Source of the DNA: Gordonia araii NBRC 100433
GTDB lineage: Bacteria > Actinomycetota > Actinomycetes > Mycobacteriales > Mycobacteriaceae
NCBI RefSeq assembly: GCF_000241265.1
Contig: NZ_BAEE01000043.1
Span: 1 to 64,000, forward strand
Direction: 5' to 3'
Length of the DNA stretch: 64,000 nucleotides
The notes under the pieces were generated by a model that was not told where the DNA came from, did no database searches, and was given only the letters and a program-made list of their open reading frames with translations. The translations under genes and the position numbers were made by a program. Shown here piece after piece: positions 25,068-32,623 of the stretch. Numbering within the stretch: the stretch's first letter is position 1; every line of letters starts with the position of its first letter.

Positions 25068-25703
25068 TCAGCGCGTGAGCTTGTCTTCCTCGCGCAACAG
25101 ATAGCCGCCGAGCAGGCGCTTGAGTTCGGCTACGACGGCCTCGTGATCCTCACCGACCTGCACCGAGAAACTCAACGCGGAATAGGCGGTGTGCACGAGC
25201 AGGCGCGCCATCGTGGCACGTCGTTCGCGCTGGTGCGGCGTCAGCGGGGCCAGGATGTGCTCGACCTGCTCGGCCAGGGCCTGCTCGTTGAGGGCCGCGG
25301 TGGCGCGTGTGGCGGGCGTCGACTGGACCGCCAGCCAGACGGCTCGTCGCGACGGATCGTGCTGCCAAAGCGCGGCGAGGTGGTCGAGGAAGCGGTCCAG
25401 CAGGTTCACCCAGTCCAGCGACGGGATGGCCGATCCGAGTTCGGCCAGCTCGGCCTGCACGGCCACGGTGTCCTGCCGGTCGAGTTCGCAGACGATCACA
25501 TACTTGTTGGCGAAGAACTGGTAGAGCGTGCCGATCGGTACGTCGGAGCGAGCAGCGATCTCCTCGCAGGTCATCGACTCGAAACCGACATCGATGAGTA
25601 GTTCGCGAGCGACGGCGAGCATCGTCTCGAATTTGCGCCGGCTGCGCTCCTGCGTGGGCCGGCGCCGGGGAACCAGCGGGCGCGTCGTCGACGGGTCGCC
25701 CAT
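25068..25703 (-). CDS. TetR-family transcriptional regulator
   Basis: 211 residues from ATG 25703. N-terminal HTH ~residues 20-65: RRKFETMLAVARELLIDVGFESMTCEEIAAR...VPIGTLYQFFANKY, the classic TetR signature. The C-terminal helical domain has an LDWVNLLDRFLDHLA segment. Only 13 bp separate it from the stop of bcp, and it is on the same strand, so they are probably one operon. Close to fas it could be a lipid-gene regulator, but nothing in the sequence proves that. Confidence 0.9.
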   Translation of the reverse strand: MGDPSTTRPLVPRRRPTQERSRRKFETMLAVARELLIDVGFESMTCEEIAARSDVPIGTLYQFFANKYVIVCELDRQDTVAVQAELAELGSAIPSLDWVNLLDRFLDHLAALWQHDPSRRAVWLAVQSTPATRATAALNEQALAEQVEHILAPLTPHQRERRATMARLLVHTAYSALSFSVQVGEDHEAVVAELKRLLGGYLLREEDKLTR

Positions 25704-25716
25704 CGGGTAGGCCGTC

Positions 25717-26196
25717 CTAGACCTTGAGGTCGCGGCGCAGCTTGGCCACGTGCCCCGTGGCCCGAACGTTGTACTGCGCCAATGAAATTCGCCCATCGGG
25801 GTCGACGACGAAGGTCGAGCGGATGACGCCGGTCACCGTCTTGCCGTAGAGCTTCTTCTCGCCGAAGGCACCCCACTCGGCGAGCACCTTCTTGTCGGGG
25901 TCGGACAGCAGCGGGAAGGTCAGTCCGTCTGCCTCGGCGAACTTCGCGAGCTTCTCGGGCTTGTCGGGCGAGATGCCGACGACGTCGAGGCCCGCGTCCT
26001 GCAGCTCGGACAGGTTGTCCCGGAAATCACATGCCTGCTTCGTGCAACCCGGGGTCATCGCCGCCGGGTAGAAGTACACCACCACCCGACGTCCGGCGTA
26101 GTCGGAGAGGGACACCGGCTTTCCGGTCGAGTCAGGGAGCGTGAACGCCGGCGCGGTGTCGCCGACGGAGAGTCGCTGATTGTCAGGCATGGCCAT
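25717..26196 (-). CDS. bcp: Thioredoxin-dependent peroxiredoxin, BCP/PrxQ type
   Basis: 159 residues from ATG 26196 (MAMPDN...); a second ATG at 26190 is equally possible. PrxQ motif YPAAMTPGCTKQACDF gives a peroxidatic Cys (TPGCT) and a resolving Cys five residues later in the same helix, the E. coli BCP pattern. It reduces hydroperoxides with thioredoxin. It is divergent from the DUF3618 gene as in the fas neighbourhood of mycobacteria (fas, acpS, bcp, DUF3618). Confidence 0.94.
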   Translation of the reverse strand: MAMPDNQRLSVGDTAPAFTLPDSTGKPVSLSDYAGRRVVVYFYPAAMTPGCTKQACDFRDNLSELQDAGLDVVGISPDKPEKLAKFAEADGLTFPLLSDPDKKVLAEWGAFGEKKLYGKTVTGVIRSTFVVDPDGRISLAQYNVRATGHVAKLRRDLKV

Positions 26197-26232
26197 CAGG
26201 CTAGTCCATTCGCGAGAGTGACCAGAGTAGGC

Positions 26233-26244
26233 TCGAAGCTTCGA
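26233..26244. promoter_or_regulatory. TCGAAGCTTCGA palindrome between bcp and the DUF3618 gene
   Basis: A perfect 12-bp palindrome in the 74-bp divergent region, 27-38 bp upstream of the DUF3618 GTG. It may be an operator for either direction or chance; no regulator is assigned. Confidence 0.25.
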
Positions 26245-26270
26245 ACACGACCTTGAAAAGGAGTTCACCA

Positions 26271-26498
26271 GTGGCGAACGACACCGAGCGCATCGAGCAG
26301 GAGATCGCGCAGGCGCGGGAGAACCTCGCGGCCACTCTCGACCAGCTCGCCGACCGGGCCAACCCGCAGCGGATCGCCGAGGACGCCAAGGAGCGAGCCG
26401 TCGCCGTGGTCAGCACGCCAGCCGTCCAGATCTCGTTGACCGGTGTCGCGGTGCTGGCCGTGTTGATCGTGTTGCGCAAGCTGCGCCGCCGTCGCTGA
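26271..26498 (+). CDS. DUF3618 small membrane protein
   Basis: 75 residues from GTG 26271 with AAAAGGAG 8-15 bp upstream. Residues 1-45 are a charged amphipathic helix (IEQEIAQARENLAATLDQLADR), then one transmembrane helix (~48-67, VQISLTGVAVLAVLIVL) and a basic tail KLRRRR. This is the DUF3618 layout. A comparable protein lies next to bcp in mycobacteria. Role unknown; possibly a membrane-associated coiled-coil partner. Confidence 0.88.
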   Translation: MANDTERIEQEIAQARENLAATLDQLADRANPQRIAEDAKERAVAVVSTPAVQISLTGVAVLAVLIVLRKLRRRR

Positions 26499-26588
26499 CC
26501 CGCGTCCCCGACCGGCCAGAACCTGTAGCCACCAGCGGATTTCGTGCGCGCCGCCGACGGTGATAATGTCTTGGGGTCGCATTCGCGA

Positions 26589-26661
<73 letters not shown>

Positions 26662-26666
26662 CAAGA

Positions 26667-26704
26667 AAGGCCCCTGATCTGCGGTAACGCAAATCAGGGG
26701 CCTT
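26667..26704 (+). terminator. Hairpin terminator after tRNA-Lys
   Basis: AAGGCCCCTGAT (26667-26678) is complementary to ATCAGGGGCCTT (26693-26704) with a 14-base loop that itself contains GCG/CGC. It begins six bases after the tRNA end. Confidence 0.85.
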
Positions 26705-26823
26705 CGCCGTTTCCCGGAGACCTCTTTGTCGACCTTCCAACGTCCGGCTTTGGACGCGTCCAGAGGCTAGCGGGACTTCTCGGCAACTACCGTTGTCATC
26801 AGCTGACATCAGGGAGGTCGCCA

Positions 26824-27378
26824 ATGCGATGGCGAGGAGTCAATCATGTCGAGTTCGCGGTTCTTGATTACGAGGACTCACTGGATTTCTACGACGCCAT
26901 GTTCGGATGGCTCGGGTACAGCAGCTTCTCCTCGCTCAACATGGAGTACGAGTCGACTTACTACATGACCAGGAACCACGTCAGCCCACACAGCTACATC
27001 GGGATCCAGCCGGCAGCGTCCGGCGAGCGGCTCAAACACAGTGATCAGGCGGTCGGGATCAACCACATCGCGCTGTGGGCGCGCAATAGGCGCGAGGTGG
27101 ATCGGTTCTATCGAGACTTCCTGCTCGCCCGTGGAACGACAGTCACCGACGAGCCGAAGGCATACCCGCAGTACTGGCCCGGCTACTACGCCGTGTTCTT
27201 CGACGATCCGATCAATGGAATCCACTGGGAGCTGGCATGGATCCCCCGGGTTCCGTCACCTCGCCAAGCGTGGGCGTCCTACCGCGCGCTCGAAGGCTAC
27301 GCGGACTCTCGGGATGACCTGGCGGACTCCGTGCCCGCCCTCGGGATGCAGGCGCGCCGCAAACTTCCTCGGCGGTAG
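26824..27378 (+). CDS. Glyoxalase/VOC-family protein
   Basis: 184 residues from ATG 26824 with GGGAGG 6-11 bp upstream. Two beta-alpha-beta-beta-beta VOC modules: VNHVEFAVLDYEDSLDFYDAMFGWLG (residues ~6-31) and INHIALWARNRREVDRFYRDFLLARG (~79-104), with the pattern HxE/.../E typical of metal-binding members (His8, His81, Glu139 in IHWELAW). These are lyases or dioxygenase-like proteins; the substrate is not evident. It stands alone between tRNA-Lys and ldt. Confidence 0.85.
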   Translation: MRWRGVNHVEFAVLDYEDSLDFYDAMFGWLGYSSFSSLNMEYESTYYMTRNHVSPHSYIGIQPAASGERLKHSDQAVGINHIALWARNRREVDRFYRDFLLARGTTVTDEPKAYPQYWPGYYAVFFDDPINGIHWELAWIPRVPSPRQAWASYRALEGYADSRDDLADSVPALGMQARRKLPRR

Positions 27379-27490
27379 CGACTGGTCGTGGCGCGAGATC
27401 AGCGTGCCTGCGTATAGCCCTGCGTACATCTCTGACGCACGCCCTCGACGCGCGCGCCCAGCCGAATGTGGCGCGACGCCGATGCTCGCC

Positions 27491-27496
27491 TACAAT
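27491..27496 (+). promoter_or_regulatory. -10 box upstream of the L,D-transpeptidase gene
   Basis: TACAAT, one mismatch from consensus TATAAT, 90 bp before ATG 27586. No clear -35. An imperfectly placed repeat GGACAC/GTGTCC (27497-27502 and 27522-27527) follows in the leader. Confidence 0.35.
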
Positions 27497-27585
27497 GGAC
27501 ACGAATTCGCTCGCGTCGCCGGTGTCCGTGCCTGGTTCGATCCGCGAGCGCTTCGGATCGTTCGCTCTTGATGGTTGGAGAACCA

Positions 27586-28797
27586 ATGGGTAACCCCCGT
27601 GGCCACGCCCGGAATCGTCGTTTGCCGCTCGTCGTCTTGGCGGCGCTGATCGCGCTCGTCGGCCTGTTGAGTTCGTGCACCAAGGCGCCGACCTACCCGG
27701 ACGCGATCAGCGACTCGTCGCGCTTCTCGGACATGGCTGCCCCCGAGCTGACCATTACCGACGGCGGCGCCGCGCTGAAGGAGAACGCCATTGGCGTGCA
27801 GCCCGGTTCACCGGTCAAGGTGACCGTCGAGCAGGGCTCGCTGACCAACGTCAAGGTCGCCAGCGGCGGAAAGATCATCCCGGGCGAGATCTCGTCCGAC
27901 GGGGCGAGCTGGACCAACAGTGCCCCGATGGACTTCGCCAGCCGCTACACGCTGACGGCTCAGGCGAAGGGCGTTGGCGGCACCTCGGACATCCAGCGGT
28001 CGTTCACGACCAGTTCTCCCGCGAACTTCACCATGCCCTACCTGGTTCCGCGCAACGGCGAGGTCGTCGGCGTCGGACAGCCGATCTCGGTGAAGTTCGA
28101 CGAGCCGATCAAGAACCGCAAAGCGGTCCAGGACGCGATCACGATCAAGACCGATCCGCCGGTCGAAGGCGCCTTCTACTGGATCAGCCCGCAGGATCTG
28201 CGGTGGCGTCCGGCCGAGTTCTGGAAGTCGGGCACGAAGGTGTCCGTCGAGGTCAACGTGTTCGGCCTCGACCTCGGCGACGGTGTGTACGGCCAGAAGA
28301 ACGTGAAGTCGAACTTCCGCATCGGGCGGCAGATGATCATCACCGCCGACGACCGGACGAAGACGGTCGTCTTCGAGCGCGACGGCAAGGTCGTCCGCAA
28401 GATGCCGGTGGCGTTCGGCAAGGACGCGACGCCGACCAACCCGGGCGTCTACCTCATCGGCGACAAGCACGCCCACCTGGTCATGGACTCCTCGACCTAC
28501 GGTGTGCCGATCAACTCTGCCGACGGCTACCGCACCCCGGTGGACTACGCCACGCAGATGTCCTACAGCGGCATCTACTTCCACGCCGCACCGTGGTCGC
28601 TGTGGGCTCAGGGCAACACCAACGTGAGTCACGGCTGCCTCAACCTGAGCCACGAGAACGCGCAGTGGGTTATGAACAACACCCTGCGCGGCGACCCGGT
28701 CACAGTGAAGAACACCCTGGGCCCGCGCCTGCCCGGAACCGACGGTCTCGGCGACTGGAACATCCCGTGGGAGCGGTGGAAGAAGGGCAACGCCTAA
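27586..28797 (+). CDS. L,D-transpeptidase lipoprotein (Ldt, LppS/LdtMt2-like)
   Basis: 403 residues from ATG 27586, with GGAG nine bases upstream. The signal peptide ends in lipobox LLSSC (Cys31). Residues ~45-265 form two immunoglobulin-like domains, then the YkuD catalytic domain with HAAPW and SHGCLNLS (Cys351). The enzyme makes 3-3 meso-diaminopimelate cross-links in peptidoglycan and attaches outside the membrane, as mycobacterial LdtMt2 does. Length fits the family. Confidence 0.93.
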   Translation: MGNPRGHARNRRLPLVVLAALIALVGLLSSCTKAPTYPDAISDSSRFSDMAAPELTITDGGAALKENAIGVQPGSPVKVTVEQGSLTNVKVASGGKIIPGEISSDGASWTNSAPMDFASRYTLTAQAKGVGGTSDIQRSFTTSSPANFTMPYLVPRNGEVVGVGQPISVKFDEPIKNRKAVQDAITIKTDPPVEGAFYWISPQDLRWRPAEFWKSGTKVSVEVNVFGLDLGDGVYGQKNVKSNFRIGRQMIITADDRTKTVVFERDGKVVRKMPVAFGKDATPTNPGVYLIGDKHAHLVMDSSTYGVPINSADGYRTPVDYATQMSYSGIYFHAAPWSLWAQGNTNVSHGCLNLSHENAQWVMNNTLRGDPVTVKNTLGPRLPGTDGLGDWNIPWERWKKGNA

Positions 28798-28815
28798 CGT
28801 GCCATCGGGCGATGT

Positions 28816-28821
28816 TACGAT
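28816..28821 (+). promoter_or_regulatory. -10 box for leaderless acyl-CoA dehydrogenase mRNA
   Basis: TACGAT ends seven bases before ATG 28829. The short spacing and lack of a Shine-Dalgarno sequence support a leaderless transcript that starts at the ATG. Confidence 0.45.
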
Positions 28822-28828
28822 CGCCCGC

Positions 28829-29971
28829 ATGACTGATTCCTCACCCTGGTCCAACGACGAACTGCGCGCCCTGCGCGAGATGGCACGAGCCTTCTGCGAG
28901 AAGGAGATCGCGCCCAACGGCGACAAGTTCCGCGAGCAGCACCACGTTGACCGCGACCTCTGGAACAAGGCAGGCGAGGTCGGCCTGCTGTGCATGTCGA
29001 TCCCGGAGGAATACGGCGGCGGCGGTGGCACTTTCGCTCACGAGGCCGTGCTCATGGAGGAGCAGGCCCGCATTGCCGACTCGTCGTGGGGCGTCAGCCT
29101 GCACAACGGCATCGTCGCGCACTACCTGCTCGCCTACGGTTCTGAAGAGCAGAAGACGAAGTGGTTGCCGAAGATGGCGACCGGCGAGGTCGTCGGCGCC
29201 ATCGCGATGACCGAGCCGGGCACCGGCTCGGATCTGCAGAGCGTCAAGTCGAAGGCGATCAAGGACGGCGACGATTACGTCATCGACGGCTCGAAGACCT
29301 TCATCACCAATGGTCAGCAGGCCGACCTGATCATCGTGGTCGCGAAGACCGACCCGAACGAAGGCGCCAAAGGCATCTCGCTGATCCTCGTCGAGGCCGA
29401 TCGGGAAGGCTTCCGCCGCGGCCGCGTCCTGGACAAGATCGGCCAGCGCGGCCAGGACACGTCGGAACTGTTCTTCGACGGCGTCCGCGTGCCGCAGTCG
29501 AACCTGCTCGGCACCGAAGAGGGCCAGGGCTTCATCCAGCTGATGCAGCAGCTGCCGCAGGAGCGTCTGATCATCGCGGTGACCTCGGTGGCCGGCATGG
29601 AGGCGGCGGTCGAGCAGACGATCGCCTACACCAAGGAGCGCGAAGCGTTCGGCCGCCCGGTGTTCGGGTTCCAGAACACGAAGTTCAAGCTCGCCGAGTG
29701 CGCCACCGAGACGCGGATCAGCCGCGTCTTCGTCGACGACTGCGTCGTCAAGCACATCAAGGGTGAACTGGATATCCCGACGGTCGCCATGGCGAAGTGG
29801 TGGACCAGCGATCGCGCGATGGTGGTCGCGGACGAGTGCCTGCAGTTGTTCGGCGGCTACGGCTACATGAACGAATACCCGATCGCCCGCATGTGGGCCG
29901 ACAACCGCGTGCAGAAGATCTATGCGGGCACCAACGAGATCATGAAAGAGATCATCGCGCGCTCGCTGTAG
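28829..29971 (+). CDS. Acyl-CoA dehydrogenase
   Basis: 380 residues from ATG 28829; an in-frame GTG at 28799 is less likely because of the -10 box at 28816. The three-domain acyl-CoA dehydrogenase fold is visible: IAMTEPGTGSDLQ and FITNG (FAD/substrate domain), the loop VVAKTDPNEGAKGI, then RFVDDC-like helices and CLQLFGGYGYMNEYPIARMWADNRVQKIYAGTNEIMKEIIARSL, which carries the catalytic Glu of the GTNEI motif. It oxidises an acyl-CoA in beta-oxidation. A short- or medium-chain substrate is likely; specificity unknown. Confidence 0.93.
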   Translation: MTDSSPWSNDELRALREMARAFCEKEIAPNGDKFREQHHVDRDLWNKAGEVGLLCMSIPEEYGGGGGTFAHEAVLMEEQARIADSSWGVSLHNGIVAHYLLAYGSEEQKTKWLPKMATGEVVGAIAMTEPGTGSDLQSVKSKAIKDGDDYVIDGSKTFITNGQQADLIIVVAKTDPNEGAKGISLILVEADREGFRRGRVLDKIGQRGQDTSELFFDGVRVPQSNLLGTEEGQGFIQLMQQLPQERLIIAVTSVAGMEAAVEQTIAYTKEREAFGRPVFGFQNTKFKLAECATETRISRVFVDDCVVKHIKGELDIPTVAMAKWWTSDRAMVVADECLQLFGGYGYMNEYPIARMWADNRVQKIYAGTNEIMKEIIARSL

Positions 29972-29978
29972 CGCACTG

Positions 29979-29984
29979 TATTCT
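29979..29984 (+). promoter_or_regulatory. -10 box for the DUF4185 gene
   Basis: TATTCT (two mismatches from TATAAT) ends eight bases before ATG 29993, consistent with a leaderless transcript, since no Shine-Dalgarno sequence precedes the ATG. Confidence 0.4.
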
Positions 29985-29992
29985 CTTACCCC

Positions 29993-31504
29993 ATGGGTAA
30001 CAGCCGTCACCGCGCGCTCCTGCTCGCGGTGGCGGCTGCCGTGTCTGCGGCCGGTGCCGGACCCGTGGCCGAGGCGCAGGCCGCCCGAGCGCTGCCGAGT
30101 TCCGGCTGTGTCAACGATCTGCCGCCCAAGCCCAAGCCGCGCCCGGTCGGACCCGAGGATCTGCTGCCGAAGCTGCCCGAGGAGATCAGGTTCGACCTGC
30201 CGTATCCACGATTGCTTCCGGTTCCCGAGCCGGCTCCGCGCAAGAAACCGGTCCGGATCCCGTCGCAGCAGCCGCCGGAGAAGAAGAAGCGCTGCGTCGA
30301 TCCGTGCCCGGACATCACCGATCCCCGTAAACCCAAGCCGTCGGGCGGCACCGGTTCGCTGGGCAGTCTGAGCCTGGCGTTCCCGAAGATCACCTTCCGG
30401 CCGAAGCCGATCAACATTCCCTACGCGGTGCCGAATCCCAACCCGCCCAAGATTCCGCCGCCGCCCGCCAAGGTGAATCCCGGCTGGGACGTCGCTCCGC
30501 TCGCGGCGGCGCCACGACCGCCGCGGGTCAGGTCGGTGCGATGGGTGTCGACGCTGACCGGTAAGGGCTCGACGAGCCGGACGGACAAGCGCTGGCAGGT
30601 CATGGGTACCGACCTCGGCATCATGTGGGAGTCCAAGCCGGGAAAGATCGCGATCGCCTTCGGGGACACCTTCGGCAAGGGCTTCAAGCCGCCGGGGGCC
30701 AACGGCGGTGATTGGCGCAGCAACATCGTCGGGTTCAGCTCGGACAAGAAGCTGTCCGACGGCATGTCGATCGACACGATGGTGCAGGACAGTCGTTGTC
30801 ACGCGGTCCAGGTCGTCGACTCGCGACACATCAACTACTACGAGATGACGACGATCCCGACCTCCGGCTTCGCGCTGGGCGACCGTCAGTACATGACCTA
30901 CATGTCGGTGCGGACGTGGGGGAACATCCCCGGCACCTGGTTGACGAATTACGGCGGCCTCGCCTACTCCGACGACGAGGGCTCGACCTGGACCCGCGAC
31001 CCGCATCTGCGGTGGGACAACGTCTTCGGCGTCTCGCAGTTCCAGGTCTCGTCGATGGTGCCGCAGGGCGACTACGTCTATATGTTCGGCACGCCCAACT
31101 CGCGTCTCGGCTCGGTCGGTCTGGCCCGCGTCCGCAAGGACGACGTGCTCAATCGCACCGCCTACCAGTACTGGCGGGACGGACGGTGGATTCCCTCGCG
31201 CGACCCGAACGCCGCATCTGTCCTCTTCGGCGGTCCGACCGGCGAACTGTCCGTGCGCTACAACGCCGATGCGGAGCGCTGGGAGATGACCTATCTCGAC
31301 ACGGTTGCCGGCGCGATCGTGATGCGCACCGCGCGCAAGCCGCAGGGCGCCTGGTCCGCACCCGTCCAACTGGTCAATTCGGGGCAGCGGACGCAACTTT
31401 ACGGCGGATTCATCCATCCGTGGTCGACGGGCAACGACCTCTACTTCACCCTGAGCCAGTGGTCCACCTACAACGTGAACCTCATGCGGGCCCGCGTGTA
31501 CTGA
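29993..31504 (+). CDS. Secreted DUF4185 protein with Pro-rich linker
   Basis: 503 residues. Signal peptide ~1-31 (Ala-rich, AQAARA). Residues ~40-165 are a low-complexity Pro/Lys-rich stretch (PPKPKPRP, PKITFRPKP) likely to span the wall. Residues ~175-500 match DUF4185 (WQVMGTDLGIMWESKPGKIAIAFGDTFG; MTYMSVRTWG; YSDDEGSTWTRDP; VPQGDYVYMFGTPN), a beta-propeller domain related to glycosidases. A recent described activity for DUF4185 is endo-D-arabinanase of mycobacterial arabinan; here that is inference from the domain. It may modify arabinogalactan or lipoarabinomannan. Confidence 0.85.
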   Translation: MGNSRHRALLLAVAAAVSAAGAGPVAEAQAARALPSSGCVNDLPPKPKPRPVGPEDLLPKLPEEIRFDLPYPRLLPVPEPAPRKKPVRIPSQQPPEKKKRCVDPCPDITDPRKPKPSGGTGSLGSLSLAFPKITFRPKPINIPYAVPNPNPPKIPPPPAKVNPGWDVAPLAAAPRPPRVRSVRWVSTLTGKGSTSRTDKRWQVMGTDLGIMWESKPGKIAIAFGDTFGKGFKPPGANGGDWRSNIVGFSSDKKLSDGMSIDTMVQDSRCHAVQVVDSRHINYYEMTTIPTSGFALGDRQYMTYMSVRTWGNIPGTWLTNYGGLAYSDDEGSTWTRDPHLRWDNVFGVSQFQVSSMVPQGDYVYMFGTPNSRLGSVGLARVRKDDVLNRTAYQYWRDGRWIPSRDPNAASVLFGGPTGELSVRYNADAERWEMTYLDTVAGAIVMRTARKPQGAWSAPVQLVNSGQRTQLYGGFIHPWSTGNDLYFTLSQWSTYNVNLMRARVY

Positions 31505-31555
31505 ACCTCGTGGCGTAGGCGGCGGTGCCCGACCGTGAATGGTTTCGCGAATTAA

Positions 31556-31561
31556 TATAAT
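31556..31561 (+). promoter_or_regulatory. Consensus -10 box TATAAT
   Basis: A perfect TATAAT in an unusually A/T-rich stretch (AATTAATATAAT), about 104 bp before the first of two tiny secreted-protein genes. Its predicted start of transcription falls inside the ATTGACGCGCGTCAAT palindrome at 31560-31575. The sequence TTGACG could instead serve as a -35 for a later -10 (TACACT at 31582), with a 15-bp spacer. Confidence 0.5.
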
Positions 31562-31575
31562 TGACGCGCGTCAAT
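31560..31575. promoter_or_regulatory. ATTGACGCGCGTCAAT palindrome
   Basis: A perfect 16-bp palindrome that overlaps the TATAAT box and the predicted transcription start, 89 bp upstream of the first tiny secreted-protein gene. Its half-site TTGACG recurs in the promoter of the small HTH gene 850 bp away. It is a good operator candidate, with no proof. Confidence 0.6.
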
Positions 31576-31664
31576 ACTACCTACACTGACCGTTGAGACG
31601 ACCCCCCCCAATGCGTCGGGCTCCGTGCCGGGCGCGACGGCTGATCAGGAAAGAGGAGACGACG

Positions 31665-31871
31665 ATGTCGATTACTCGGAAGGCGCTGGTGTGTGCACCG
31701 TTGGCGGCCTTGGCGATCGCGCTGGGCGGCGGTGCCGCATCGGCGGGAGGCTGGCATGACGACGATCCGGGCGGCCATGGGTGCGTCCTCAAGGACGGCA
31801 AGCCCGGTGTCTACAAGTACCAGCACAGCAAGAACGGGCGCCACCACTTCCACTGCGTGCCGAAGCGCTGA
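31665..31871 (+). CDS. Tiny secreted protein, paralogue pair member A
   Basis: 68 residues from ATG 31665 with AAGAGGAG 7-14 bp upstream. Signal peptide ~1-27 (ALAIALGGGAASA). The mature chain of about 41 residues, starting GGWHDDDPGG, is rich in His and has two Cys, the second in HFHCVPKR. Predicted: a small exported, possibly metal-binding or disulfide-bonded peptide. It shares operon position and style with the next gene. Function unknown. Confidence 0.7.
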   Translation: MSITRKALVCAPLAALAIALGGGAASAGGWHDDDPGGHGCVLKDGKPGVYKYQHSKNGRHHFHCVPKR

Positions 31872-31893
31872 GACGACGATCGGAGAACATGAC

Positions 31894-32157
31894 ATGACGA
31901 CGAACATCGGGCGCAAGACGGCGGCGGTTGCCGCGTTGGCCGCGTCGGCAGCAATCGGGATGGGGGCGTTGGGCGCGGGTGTCGCGGCAGCGGAGCCCCG
32001 GGTGGGTGCGCCGTGCACGAATCAGGACGGTGCTCCCGGGTACTACATCTGGGAGAACCCGGACAAGACGGCCTACCACAACAACTTGATCTGCAACATC
32101 ACCGGCGATGCGCCGAGGGCCAGGCCGAGGCCCGATCCCAACCCGTTCGGCAGCTGA
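31894..32157 (+). CDS. Tiny secreted protein, pair member B
   Basis: 87 residues from ATG 31894 with GGAGA upstream; 22 bp after the first tiny gene. Signal peptide ~1-34 (AAIGMGALGAGVAAA). The mature part has two Cys in PRVGAPCTN and LICNITG and contains DGAPGYYIWENPD, close in style to KDGKPGVYKYQHS of the first gene, so they may share a small fold. C-terminal Arg/Pro tail. Same operator region as gene A. Function unknown. Confidence 0.68.
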   Translation: MTTNIGRKTAAVAALAASAAIGMGALGAGVAAAEPRVGAPCTNQDGAPGYYIWENPDKTAYHNNLICNITGDAPRARPRPDPNPFGS

Positions 32158-32175
32158 CCGTCGGGCCGGTTTCGA

Positions 32176-32379
32176 CTAACCGACCTTCCGGTACTTCTTG
32201 TGCATCGCCTGTTTGGACACGCCGAGTAGGGTTCCGATCTCGGACCAGGACAGGCCGGCCAGGCGCGCTCGGCGGACGGCCACCTCTTCGGCCCTGGTCG
32301 CTTCTTGACGCATGGCGGCCACTCTCAGGAGGCCCTCGATCGGGGTCTCGTCGTCGTCGCTGTCCACCGCTGTTCGCAT
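32176..32379 (-). CDS. Small helix-turn-helix DNA-binding protein
   Basis: 67 residues. Acidic first half, then an HTH: RRARLAGLSWSEIGTLLGVSKQAMHKKYRK (sigma-4/AsnC-like recognition helix). It is a likely DNA-binding regulator of a size seen in other actinobacteria. It has its own promoter (-35 TTGACG 17 bp from -10 CATGCT) with the ATG at the predicted start of transcription, and an inverted repeat over the -35 suggests self-control. It converges on tiny gene B (18-bp gap). Confidence 0.8.
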   Translation of the reverse strand: MRTAVDSDDDETPIEGLLRVAAMRQEATRAEEVAVRRARLAGLSWSEIGTLLGVSKQAMHKKYRKVG

Positions 32380-32385
32380 AGTGTC

Positions 32386-32426
32386 AGCATGCCCGCAGTG
32401 TCGATATTCGTCAACCTATGTTGACG
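32386..32426 (-). promoter_or_regulatory. Promoter and inverted repeat of the small HTH gene
   Basis: On the minus strand, TTGACG (32414-32409) and CATGCT (32391-32386) are 17 bp apart, and ATG 32379 begins seven bases after the -10: a leaderless promoter. The -35 is one arm of a perfect repeat CGTCAAC-CTAT-GTTGACG (32409-32426), so a bound regulator would cover it. The same TTGACG half-site forms the palindrome at 31560. Confidence 0.6.
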
Positions 32427-32519
32427 ATCGTTGCGCGGCTCACTCGTACCGGCGGCATCGCCGCTCATTAGTTGAACCTTCAAGAAAACCCTGCTCAGGG
32501 CTCCGCGACTCGGAGGTAA

Positions 32520-32535
32520 TGTGACGCACATCACA
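32520..32535. promoter_or_regulatory. Perfect CRP/GlxR palindrome upstream of ectA
   Basis: TGTGA-CGCACA-TCACA fits the TGTGA-N6-TCACA consensus of CRP (Mycobacterium) and GlxR (Corynebacterium) at every fixed base. It lies 89-104 bp before ectA, so a cAMP-dependent regulator probably affects the ectoine operon or the divergent HTH gene. A weaker TTGAA-CC-TTCAA repeat is at 32472-32483. Confidence 0.7.
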
Positions 32536-32623
32536 ACACCTGGCTGAGCAGTGACAAGCATGGAATTCCGATGACCGATTTCGAGCCCGGGATGACTTTG
32601 GTCCCGGCCCGTGGTTACGGTCG

